A stretch of 22,500 nucleotides of DNA from Chromera velia (Eukaryota; Sar; Chromeraceae): contig JAHBMJ010000120.1 of the NCBI GenBank assembly GCA_018398765.1, positions 7,203-29,702 on the forward strand, given 5' to 3'. Each line of letters begins with the position of its first letter. Within the stretch, counting starts at the first letter, position 1. Made by a program: the position numbers and the translations under genes. Shown here piece after piece: positions 1-7,915 of this stretch. The notes under the pieces are model-generated. The model was not told the origin of the DNA, did not search any database, and worked only from the letters and a program-made list of their open reading frames with translations.

Positions 1-1129
1 CCCGACCTGACCCACCAGGTTTTGAGGGGTCAACGTTGTACTGACTCCCCTTCACAATTTCAATCGGGGGCATCAACCTGCAGTGGCAGTCAGTGCGGGC
101 GATTTGACGGAGTGGGAAGGGAATATGAGGGTGCGCCAGAAACACATCAGACAGCGGTTCTACGAGATGACAAAAAGGGAAGGGTAGATGACGAGTGTTC
201 GGAAACCCTTCAAGAGCAGACCAGCAGCTGGGAAGAAAGAGAACCAACAGAGACAGGCCAGGAAGACAATCCAATTGCCACTCAGAGTCTTATGACAGAC
301 CTGTGCAGTGCCCTCGCCATGACAGACTTCCCCGTACCCCTTCTGCCAGAGACAATCACACCCCCCATGTCTCTATTCACAGCCCCCAACAGCAACGCCA
401 GCTTGATGGGGTCATTGCCCACAATCATAGACAGAGGAAAGTCACTGCAACCAGAGAAGGAAGAAAAAGGGTAAGAGACAGAGAGACCGGACACGGTGAG
501 AGGAAACGCAGGAACCACAAGAAGGAGATCCACCGTACCCTGGAAAGAAATAGACAGACCCCCGACATACTGACAGAGGTGACACGCGAGCACACAAGTC
601 AGACTGGCAAGCAAACAAACCAGACACACAGTACGCACACAGCACAGTGAGATGCAAAACGGCAAACACAGAGGGCAAGAAGATTTCAGAGAAAGCGAAG
701 AGGAACAAGAGGAGAGCGAGGCGCGGAGGGGAGGTGGGATATGGACGGAGCAGTCTGCAAGGGAAAGGAGACGGCGTTCAATTCCCTACCTGCTCTTTTC
801 TGGTGGTGGTGCTGTCGGGCCTTGCTCCATGGAGTCCAAAGTGTTGTCCACCTCCACAGCTGCCGGGGCTCTGCAGACACAAAACGGTATCAGAGAGGCG
901 TCAGGAGCACACATCCATATGTGTGCATGACACCGCAGTATATGTGTCGAGACAGATAGAGTTACACTGACGTCTCCACCACAGCAGCCGAGTTCAGGGC
1001 CGTTTTTGCGCTTCTGCTTGCATGCTGGTTCCTCGTCAACCCCCAACCAGCACTTCTGAAACCGTGCACCGTCGTCACTGCGCTGAGGACAGCGACGAGT
1101 GCGACGATGAAGGTGTATGGATTCAACAT
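1..1129 (-). CDS. chlD: Magnesium chelatase subunit D (ChlD), plastid-targeted, 5' part of a spliced gene
   Basis: Partial gene leaving the window at its left edge. The exons I infer on the minus strand are 1129-972, 870-790, 444-301 and 77-1. The introns are 101, 345 and 223 nt, all GT-AG and all phase 2, and splicing keeps one frame for 153 codons. After the leader comes a short Pro-rich linker (about residues 54-79), then an AAA+ N-terminus: [14 protein letters not shown] (from residue 81), the Walker A loop GRRGTGKS (113-120), [14 protein letters not shown] (121-134) and VDPSKPG (143-149). The FPL..IVG, ALLLGA, GG..VSG and LH..PPIE signatures are those of ChlD/BchD, the D subunit that works with ChlI and ChlH to insert Mg into protoporphyrin IX. 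ChlI is the alternative, but its typical LLPEI in place of MPPIE makes it less likely. The Walker A is canonical, whereas ChlD often has a degenerate one. The start ATG at 1127-1129 is the first in-frame ATG. Exon calls are by eye. Confidence 0.86.
972..1129 (-). other. Bipartite plastid-targeting leader encoded by chlD exon 1
   Basis: Exon 1 encodes 52 complete codons. Residues 1-23 form a classical signal peptide: a short N-terminus, a hydrophobic core [12 protein letters not shown], and a likely cleavage site VHG|F. Residues 24 onward ([19 protein letters not shown]) are rich in Arg, Lys, Ser and Ala and lack acidic residues, as in a transit peptide. Signal peptide plus transit peptide with Phe at +1 is the known import signal of complex red-derived plastids. 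It supports both the plastid location and the type of organism. Confidence 0.8.
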
Positions 1130-1795
1130 GCTCCGTCTGTCTATCGTGTTTCCTGCAGCCGCTTGCAAGGCATCGTCAGCCACCAGGCAGCCCCACAAAC
1201 TGAAGGAAAGCTCCGGACAAGAACTCACAAAGTCGCAGCGAAAGATATCAGCGCGGTGTGTCTGTGTGGCTAGCTCTAGTCACTCTCAGGAAGCAGGGAA
1301 GGGCGAAGAAGCATCTCAAAGTAATGACCCCGTCTCCTTCAAAGAAGCTTGCAGATCCGTCACGCGACCATGCAAGTCGCATGCAGACAGGCCCCCCAGA
1401 TGGCCCCAGCAGACTTTCGATTAAGTGCCCCACGCCTTTTCCGCAAACATCCCGGAAAGTCTGAATTAAGCCGGCCGGCCGGCTTCCGAATAAATTTTCG
1501 CTTTTCGCGCCTCTCGCATGCCCGTCGCATGGATCGTGATCTGGACATGCGTCTCATGCCGTCTCTGTCATGTCCCTGTCTCTTTTTGATCTCTTTTTCA
1601 TGCAGTCTGACATCCTCATGGAGTCATCTTCGATCCTGCTCTCTTGCATCTGTGGTACATAGTTACTAGCTGTTCTCGTGATGATCGCATCCCGTCTCGA
1701 GAACCTGTCAGTGTTCACAGTAGTCAATCGAGGGGTTCGTTTCTGTGTTGTGCGCGAGTTTCGCGAAGGGTCATTTTTCCACATTCCTTTTCAGT
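1130..1795. promoter_or_regulatory. Spacer between divergent chlD and ankyrin genes
   Basis: This stretch separates the chlD start (minus) from the ankyrin reading frame (plus) and must hold at least the chlD promoter. No clear TATA box is visible. The only sharp motif is an 18-bp perfect palindrome AAGCCGGCCGGCCGGCTT at 1468-1485. The sequence TTCCTTTTCAG ending at about 1793 resembles a 3' splice site, so an upstream exon of the ankyrin gene could also lie here. No gene is recognised. Confidence 0.4.
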
Positions 1796-2484
1796 CGATC
1801 GGTCACTCAAGTCCCTCTGATAAAAGGAGCACCCGAATCTGTTTTGGACGTAATCAATGGCGTCCAGGGTTTTGAGGAATTGTTCCTGGCGCTTGCCAGT
1901 TCCATCAAAAAGAAGAGGACACATCTGACAAAGGAGATTTGCAAGAACCTTAAAAAGGTGGTGGACGATGCTCGCATCTACAGGCATCTCATCCGTTGTT
2001 TCAGACCCGCCGAGTCAGTAAGGCCATGCCCGTGAAGCCCCTCGCAGGCTCTAAGAGGAAGTCCAGCAGAGTCAAAAAGGGGAAGCCCCCAGAAGACAAA
2101 ACAAAGGACCTCACCCTCCTCCTCAGAGTGGGGGCAGACGTGCACGGTCTGCATGAGGGGAAGAACGCATTCTGCCGTACAGTGTGTGCCGGCTCAGTTG
2201 AGACGGCAGAGAAGCTGTGGAAGAATGCCAAGGGGGAGGGCCTAGAGAGGAGGAGTACCGAGGAGGGGTGTGAGGGCTCCACAGCCCTGCACTACGCCTG
2301 CTATCATCAGCAGCCGGACATGGTCCGGTTTCTCGTCAAGTATGCGGCAAAGGTGGATGCGAAGGATGAGCAGGGTCGCACACCCCTTTTCCGTGCAGTG
2401 TTCAAAGGGAATAAGGAGATCGCCAGCATTCTCCTTCAGAAGAAGGCCAAACTGAACTCAAAAGATGTGCACGGACAAGCCTTG

Positions 2485-2500
2485 ATGCACGAATGCACGA
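2485..2500 (+). repeat. 8-bp perfect tandem duplication ATGCACGA x2 in the ankyrin gene
   Basis: ATGCACGA occurs twice in a row. Removing one copy joins the upstream frame (GQALMHE) to the downstream frame (AARGNQAEM) and gives a normal ankyrin helix. As it stands, translation ends at the TGA at 2527-2529. Confidence 0.9.
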
Positions 2501-2950
2501 AGCAGCAAGAGGGAACCAGGCAGAGATGACAACCTTTCTGCTTGAGCAAGGTTTCGAAGTTGACGTCAAAGATAAGATTGGCGTGACTCCCCTCTTCCTC
2601 ACAGCCTTGGCTGATGAGAACGGAGTTCCCTTTGACAGCGTCGATGCTGCGAAGGTTTTGCTCGACAATGAAGCCGATCCCAATTTCGAGATGGAGGAGG
2701 GGAGAACAGTTGCCATGGCTGCGTGCTTGTACGGGTGTGTGAGAGTACTCAAACTCCTCTCCAGGTACGGTGCAGACCTGCACGCGACCCCAGAGGGTGG
2801 CCACACCCTTCTGCACCACACTGCTTCCTATGTCCCCGAGATGCCTGATTTGAGAACTGTCCCCCCCTCCCATTACCCTCATCAGAAGAAAAAAGAAATT
2901 GCCGAGTTTCTTGCACGGAAGGGGGTTGACCCCTCTCTGGAAGACGAGAG

Positions 2951-2966
2951 CGAAGGGACGAAGAGA
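2951..2966 (+). repeat. 8-bp imperfect tandem duplication CGAAGGGA/CGAAGAGA in the ankyrin gene
   Basis: Two adjacent 8-bp units differ at one base. Collapsing them joins the frame ending in LEDESE to the frame with ETARQLAR, the usual end of an ankyrin repeat, and then to the acidic C-terminus. As read, translation stops at 3015-3017. Confidence 0.75.
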
Positions 2967-3121
2967 CGGCCCGCCAACTGGCCCGCGGGATGCATGTTCC
3001 AGAGGATTCGCCTCTAAGGCTGTATTTGAAGGGCCTGGAGGGAATCGAGACAGAGAGTTCGGAGGACGAGGAGCACGAGGGCGAGGACGAACAGGGTTCG
3101 GGTGATGTGGAAGAGGGGTAG

Positions 3122-3500
3122 GTGTGTATGTGAGTGTTTTGAGAAACCGATGCGACCATTCGGGGGGAGCCTCATGATGAAGGATCACCGCTCTTCTGAA
3201 CCTTGCAATGTCACTCCAGACCGTCTCTTTCCCTCTGTCTCTGTCTCTCTCTGTCTCTGTCCCCCTCCTTCTCTCGCACTGGCACTGTGAGAATCTGAAT
3301 GTGTGAATTGAATCTGTATGTCAGTCTAGGAATCGAACGAGGCGAGTCGTGCTGGTCATACATCATGAATGTATTGTTAAGGAGGAGTCAACCTGGGGAC
3401 TCAACCTGCAAAGCAAAGAATTCTGTGCTAATTTTTGTATGTAATATATCTGTCATATCTTTTTTTTTCTTCCTCAGAGTCTTCTCATCCAGTCTCAATC
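3122..3500. other. Spacer downstream of the ankyrin gene
   Basis: No gene is recognised. The stretch includes a short CTCTGT-rich run at 3222-3275 and T-rich sequence from about 3460, leading into the tandem array. The ankyrin 3' UTR and poly(A) site are presumably here, but no clear signal is visible. Confidence 0.4.
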
Positions 3501-4215
3501 TTTCTTTCTTTTCTTTCTTTTTCTCAGACTCAGAGTGTGAAACCTGTCTTTCCTGTCACTCCCTCTGTCACTTCACCTCTCTTAGTCAGACAGAACGATA
3601 AGAAGCAACCCATGAGAAGAGAGAGGGTTTTCCATTCCCCCCTGTGTGTCTCGGGAAGATGAACGTTCTGGGTGACTATGAAAAGTGTGAAAGAAAAGAG
3701 AAGTGAACTTCTTTCTTTTCTGAGTTAGTCTCGACTTCCTTTTCCTTTTTCTTTCTCTGTTTGAAAGTTTCTCCCGCTCCTTCTGTTACTCCCTCTGTCA
3801 CTTCACCTCTCTTAGTCAGACAGAACAACATGAAGCAACCCATAAGAAGAGAGAGGGTCTTCCATTCCCCTCCATGCGTCTCGGGAAAAGAATGTTCTTG
3901 GTTATTCAGAAAAGTGTGAGACAGCAGAGAAGTGTGCTTCTTTCTTTTTCTCACTTAGTCTCAATTCCTCCTTCCCTTTTCTTACTCTGTGTGAAGTTTT
4001 TTTTCTTGTCACTCTCTTTGTCACTTCATCTTTCTCAGTCAGACAGAACGGCAAGAAGCAACCCATAAGAAGAGAGAAGGCTTTGCATTTCCCCTTTGCG
4101 CGTCTCGGGAAAAGAAACGTTCTTGGTTACTCTGAAAAGTATGAAGTAAACTTGTTCTCTCCCTCACTTGGTCTTAATCTCTTCTCTTAATTCTTTTTCT
4201 CCGTTTCCCTCTTAA
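3500..4215. repeat. Three tandem copies of a ~225-bp repeat
   Basis: The landmark AGTCAGACAGAAC starts at 3584, 3814 and 4037, giving periods of 230 and 223 bp. Each unit has a conserved core of about 110 bp (AGTCAGACAGAAC, then AAGCAACCCAT, AGAAGAGAG, TCTCGGGAA, GTTCT) and a less conserved pyrimidine-rich part with CTTTCTTTTTCT runs. The copies differ by scattered substitutions and small indels. No shared reading frame is evident in the core, so a non-coding satellite-like array or repeated ncRNA units are possible. The function is unknown. Confidence 0.85.
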
Positions 4216-4709
4216 GCTTCAAGTTGCGTTTCAGAACGAAAAGTCATTTCATTTTTACTACATTTTTAGCATTTTTAGCAGCCTCTTGCCCCTCTGCCAG
4301 ATGGCCCCAGATCAAAAGCAGAAAATCATTTAGGTGAAGGAAAAATGATGCCGCGTGTGCTTTTTCTTCAAATGTAAACCGTTTGCGGCACAGGTTAGAC
4401 CTGTGCGGGCCGGGCCGGCTAGGGAGGTCTGATGCGTCTAGGCGCTTTCCTTGGAAGCTGCACATCGGACATTCGGCATTGGGGCGGGAGGCCAATCCTC
4501 CGAACATAAATCCTAATCTTAATCCTAAGCAGATTTCTCTAATATTTTTCTGGATATTTCTACAATATTATCATAATGTTTCAACCATTTTTATAGAATT
4601 TATATAATATTTCCAACATCATAATATATGATCATATTTCTAAGGGGCCATATAAAAATTCATTTGAGTGTCAGTTGTATGCAAGACCCCCCCCTAGACC
4701 TCATCGCTT
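4216..4709. other. Spacer, turning strongly AT-rich, with one small hairpin
   Basis: No gene is recognised. A perfect 8-bp stem with a 3-nt loop, GCACAGGT-TAG-ACCTGTGC, lies at 4388-4406, followed by GC-rich GGGCCGGGCCGGC. From about 4510 to 4660 the sequence is very AT-rich (AATATTTTTC, TATAATATTTCC). Confidence 0.45.
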
Positions 4710-5274
4710 CCCTAATGAATTGGGAGTTGAATTGGGCGTCGAATTGGTAGTACTACCAATTTTTTACCGCTAGTAACTCCCAATTTTAAAAAATTGGTAC
4801 CTAGTCTAGTGAAAGAAGTACATGGAGTTTGAAGCTAAAATTTTGTATACGGGCTAGACAGGGGTTCACTAGTCTCTAGCCGTAGTCATTAGACTCTAAT
4901 TCATTACTAGGAACAAATTGTATGAACACTTAGAGTCACCTAGCTAAAAATTGGGAGTTACCAATTTTTTTCTAGGATTTTCTTAAAAATTGGTAGTTAG
5001 TCCTAGAAAAAAATTGGTAACTCCCGATTTTTAGCTAGGTGACTCTAAGTGTTCATAGAATTTGTTTTTAGTAATAAACTAGAGTCTAATGACTGCGGCT
5101 AGAGACTAGTGAGCCCCTGTCTAGCCCGTACACAAAATTTTAGCTTCAAACTCCATGACATTGTACTTCTTTCACTAAACTAGGTACCAATTTTTCAAAA
5201 TTGGGAGTCACTGGCGGTAGAAAATTGGTAGTACTACCAATTCGACGCCCAATTCAACTCCTAATTCATTAGGG
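4710..5274. mobile_element. 565-bp foldback (MITE-like) element, nearly one long palindrome
   Basis: The left arm begins CCCTAATGAATTGGGAGTTG and the right arm ends in its complement (CAACTCCTAATTCATTAGGG). The arms pair along almost their whole length (about 4710-4977 with 5003-5274), leaving a short centre near 4990. Each arm also contains the 20-bp perfect palindrome AATTGGTAGTACTACCAATT and repeated AATTGGGAGTT-type words. No coding sequence is visible, as in non-autonomous foldback elements and MITEs. A target duplication is not clear: only TT flanks both ends. The superfamily cannot be assigned. Confidence 0.85.
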
Positions 5275-5305
5275 TTCGGCACGCAAAATTTTTAAATTAA
5301 AAATG

Positions 5306-5432
5306 TTAAGATTGGCTGACCTTTACACAGAAGTTGGAATCAGCCGATCATTCTGACTTCCTTGACTGACAGACTTTCCTATAAAGTAGATGTCCCTTCC
5401 CTGATCATAGCTAAAGCCTCCTATATTCTATA
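5306..5432 (+). repeat. 5' LTR
   Basis: It matches 17376-17502 over 127 bp without gaps; I count eight differences, all transitions. It contains CCTATAAAGTAGATG, a TATA-like promoter element. It is preceded by AAATG, which is repeated after the 3' LTR. The last two bases are TA here and CA in the 3' LTR. Confidence 0.85.
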
Positions 5433-5434
5433 TT

Positions 5435-5445
5435 TGGTGCTCAGC
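5435..5445 (+). promoter_or_regulatory. Candidate primer-binding site
   Basis: TGGTGCTCAGC starts two bases after the LTR, the usual position, and begins TGG as needed to pair with a tRNA CCA end. It implies a tRNA ending GCTGAGCACCA, which has C72 and so is not a typical eukaryotic initiator tRNA. The gag ATG follows at once (5446). Confidence 0.5.
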
Positions 5446-5804
5446 ATGGTCCGTCGGATTTCTTTTTCTCTTCCGTCGATTCCAGGAATGTCTACTCCTT
5501 CGCCTTCTGCGTTGTCTGGCCTTGATCGCTTCGACCATACTCTAGAGGAGCCAAAATATATCATCTCCAAGGTTGAGTGGGTGACTGCCATCCAGAACAG
5601 GGCTGAAATGAAGACATGGGCCATTGCCTTTGGCCGGAACGCCAAACTCCACCTGTCAGAGAAGGCGATTCCAGATAAGGAAACAAGGATTGCGGCTTGG
5701 TCTGCGGCTTTCCACACAGGAGCCTCGAAAGGAAAGTTCCACAAGATGACCCACGACTTGGATAAGTTGGAACACAAGGGCTTCGAAGGACCAGAACTCT
5801 TTAA
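5446..5804 (+). pseudogene. gag: Gag, N-terminal part, interrupted by nested insertion
   Basis: The frame starts at the ATG at 5446, directly after the candidate primer site, and runs for about 119 codons. It includes EEPKYIISKVEWVTAIQNRA, WAIAFGRNAKLHLSEKA and KMTHDLDKLEHKGFEGPELF. Gag forms the retrotransposon particle. After ELF (5800-5802) the sequence turns abruptly AT-rich and into the nested element. The same frame resumes at TTTAAT (12252), so removing the insert restores a continuous Gag. Confidence 0.8.
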
Positions 5805-5817
5805 AAAAATAAAAAGT

Positions 5818-5866
5818 AGGCTTGTACCTCTAAAAGTAGACTTTTGCCCTCAAGTCGGACTTTTAA
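5818..5866 (+). repeat. Left terminal inverted repeat of the 6.4-kb element
   Basis: It begins AGGCTTGTACCTCTAAAAGT and continues to TCGGACTTTTA. The reverse complement lies at 12188-12236; I count three mismatches over the first 46 bases, all transitions. It contains the inner palindrome-like AAAAGTAGACTTTT. Confidence 0.88.
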
Positions 5867-6535
5867 AAACATGATTCATACTATAAAAGTTTTTCTTGTA
5901 TCTTGACCTCGATCTTGACTGATCCCGAATGGTCAAAACTATAATAAACTATAAGAGATTTAATATCCAAAAAAGTTTTTACATCTAAAAAAAATTTTAA
6001 ACAAAAATGTATGGAGTTAAAACCTATGGCATATTATACAAAAGCAATCGTCAACTTAAATTTCTCTGAGTTTAAGTCGTTTGGTTGATCTAAAACCTAA
6101 TTGAAAGGTACCAAAATTCTTAGTTTTTTTTTTGTTATTTCACAATTGTCCTTACTAAGGCTTATTTACTCTAATTTACCCTTACTTATAGCCAACACAG
6201 TTATGTGCAATTATAATCTACGATCGATCAACCAATAAAAAAAAAAAAAATTAAATGAAATCGAAAGAAAACTCCAGACACTTGCAGAAGTGGTAAGAGT
6301 AAAGAAAGTCTAAAGAAAGCGCACGAAACAACAAGACAATCCGCCAAGCATACCCAAGGATGTGTATGGCGCCGGGCAAGTTGCATACACATTGCATGGG
6401 AGGAGGGCACGCGCGCGGCGCGCATTAATGCATTGTTAGGCCCCCGGCCCGCAGGGCGCTGTGCGCGTGATTTAATTTAGCCCCGGCTGTATGTATGACC
6501 TGTGGCGGGGCATGCCGGGGCCCTCAACGGCCGGA
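5867..6535. other. Non-coding part of the 6.4-kb element
   Basis: AT-rich sequence with A14 at 6237-6250, passing into a GC-rich patch at 6408-6530 (GCACGCGCGCGGCGCGC, GGCCCCCGGCCC). No gene is recognised. Confidence 0.45.
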
Positions 6536-6582
6536 AAAGCCGATTTTGCTCAAATTCAACAAATGAGAAATCGGCTTTCTAT

Positions 6583-6614
<32 letters not shown>

Positions 6615-6622
6615 CGATATAT
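6536..6622. repeat. Hairpin followed by a (TA)n run
   Basis: AAAGCCGATTT (6536-6546) pairs perfectly with AAATCGGCTTT (6568-6578), with a 21-nt loop. A TA dinucleotide run follows at once, to about 6610. It could form a cruciform; no role is known. Confidence 0.6.
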
Positions 6623-7000
6623 GACATCTCAGCTGCTGGAAAAAGAGTACTTCATCAACAACGTGTGAGTCATTTCAACGATTTGGTTCCATGCTGAGCG
6701 CTCCCGGAGAGCTTCTGGGTGGGTGAGGAGCACTTTGGTTCCGAAATTGAGGCTTGGACTGATGGACTCGAGGACCAGGCTTGAGGAGATCATAAACATG
6801 CTGTCCACGTACGTGCGGGGGGCCGACCTGAGCAATACCGGGAGAAAGGGGGCTAGGAGGCCTCTATTAACTCAGGCAAGTCCATTTAGTAGGGAAAGAT
6901 AGCTCTTGATGAGAGGAATCACGACAATGGTTTTGTATCATACATACATATAAATAATTTCAACCCATATATGATAGGCCGACACATGCCAACACAGTGT
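6623..7000. other. Spacer in the 6.4-kb element
   Basis: No convincing gene. The short open stretches do not resemble any family I recognise. Confidence 0.35.
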
Positions 7001-7346
7001 CCCCTAGGTCATCTAAGGAAGCAAGAATCGAGCTTTGGGGTTCCAAAGAAGCAAGTTATCAATTGCTGGAAGCCTGTTTTCTTATATAATCTGTGTGACG
7101 ATTTCAAAATTTTTACCGAGGAAGGGCCGATCTCAGTAAAAATAGACAAACCCATGACAGACTGACAGCGCGTCCCCTGGGTCGTCTAAGGAAGCAAAAA
7201 TCGAGCTTTGAGGTTCCAAAGAAGCAAGTTATCAACTGCCGGAAGCCTGTTTTCTTATACGGTCTGTGTGATGATTTCGAAATTTTTACTGAGGAAGGGC
7301 CGATCTCGGTAAAAATGGGTCTATCCATATTTTGACCCAGATCAGC
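7001..7346 (+). repeat. Tandem duplication of ~173 bp, each with an ATTTTTAC hairpin
   Basis: Unit 1 starts CCCCTAGGTCATCTAAGGAA at 7001 and unit 2 starts CCCCTGGGTCGTCTAAGGAA at 7174. They share AATCGAGCTTTG, AAGAAGCAAGTTATCAA and GGAAGCCTGTTTTCTTATA. Each ends in a hairpin module whose stem is ATTTTTACYGA / TCRGTAAAAAT around GAAGGGCC (7109-7143 and 7282-7316). Confidence 0.85.
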
Positions 7347-7390
7347 CCCTTCCTGGTAAAATTTTTGAAATTATCACAGAGACAGGCTAA
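7329..7390 (-). repeat. Inverted partial copy of the 173-bp unit
   Basis: The stretch from ATTTTGACCCAGATCAGCCC through GGTAAAATTTTTGAAATTAT to CACAGAGACAGG is the diverged reverse complement of the end of unit 2 (from about 7260 to 7316). Together they make a larger palindrome centred near 7322. Confidence 0.75.
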
Positions 7391-7663
7391 CTTGGTAGGC
7401 ATCCAGAGTTTCTGTGTTTACTTCTCATGCATGTTGTGTTCCGTTCCTTGCCTCTTCAGTCTGTCCAGGAGACCCATGATGTGGGATCTCTCTTTGGTCG
7501 ATCTGATTCTCATGCAGATACTTGCATGTGATGTTGCGTGCAGGTACGTCTTCAATTATGCTTCAAGTACTTGGACAATTGTAGGAGCCTCGAGCAGAAG
7601 TCTAGCAATGGTCAGTCTTGCTTCAGTGAGTCTTGGTTGAATTCCTTGATCTTAGTCAGTCGT
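7391..7663. other. Spacer between hairpin clusters
   Basis: No gene is recognised. The sequence is mixed, with no repeat that I can align to the flanking modules. Confidence 0.35.
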
Positions 7664-7915
7664 GGGTAAAAATGCAGGTGGGTCTGGGGGGGGGCGCATT
7701 TTTACCGACAACGGCCCCTGCTCAGTAAAAATGCACCCCCCCTACTCCCACTTTGAAATTTTTCTGTATCTGTTGTGTGTCAAGAAGTTGTTTTCTGTCC
7801 TTTTCTCTGCTGCTTTGTATGCGCCACCCCCCCCAGCCCCCTGCATTTTTACCGAGAAGGGGCTGTTGTCGGTAAAAATGCGCTTCTCCTCAGATCCCCC
7901 TGCATTTTTACCCAG
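7664..7915. repeat. Inverted pair of GCATTTTTACCGA hairpin modules
   Basis: Modules at 7696-7734 and 7843-7881 each fold on themselves (GCATTTTTACCGA with TCRGTAAAAATGC). They are also reverse complements of each other: both arms contain GCGCATTTTTACCGACAAC on one strand. Half-modules GGGTAAAAATGC (7664-7675) and GCATTTTTACCC (7902-7913) form the outer ends of this larger inverted repeat. G8/C8-type runs lie inside it. Confidence 0.8.

Larger units (their letters stand above)
1800..3121 (+). pseudogene. Ankyrin-repeat protein gene with broken reading frame
   Basis: Ankyrin signatures run through three frames. From the ATG at 2026, a basic Lys-rich start (about 30 residues) is followed by repeats with TALHYACYHQQPDMVRFLV, KVDAKDEQGRTPLFRAV and KEIASILLQKKAKLNSKDVHGQAL. 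After 2500 the repeats continue in another frame (MTTFLLEQGFEVDVKDKIG, GVTPLF, AAKVLLDNEADPNFEMEEGR, VLKLLSRYGADLHATPEGGH). After 2966 they continue in a third frame (TARQLAR), ending in an acidic tail rich in Glu and Asp with TAG at 3119-3121. Both switches coincide with 8-bp tandem repeats. A further coding-like segment at about 1835-2017 (KGAPESVLDVINGVQGFEEL, KEICKNLKKVVDDARIY) is in yet another frame, so the true start, or an intron near 2020, is unresolved. Ankyrin repeats mediate protein binding; the partner is unknown. It could still be functional if the duplications are sequence errors. Confidence 0.78.

Noticed and set aside
22-970. Plus-strand open frames of 90-150 codons at the left edge
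   Set aside because: They are antisense to the chlD exons and introns and show no family signatures; the minus-strand exons explain the region.
2018-2047. Possible 30-nt intron GTAAGG...CGCAG in the ankyrin gene
   Set aside because: Its length is a multiple of three, so it would not link the two coding frames, and it is far shorter than the chlD introns.
3318-3350. Complement of GAATCGAACGA resembling a tRNA T-loop on the minus strand
   Set aside because: The T stem does not pair and no acceptor or anticodon arm could be drawn.
5362-5445. Gag reading frame extended upstream of ATG 5446
   Set aside because: That part lies in the LTR and primer site; the frame is open there by chance.
7001-7390. 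Repeated units considered as a CRISPR array
   Set aside because: Only two 173-bp units plus an inverted copy, no short repeats with unique spacers, and a eukaryotic context.
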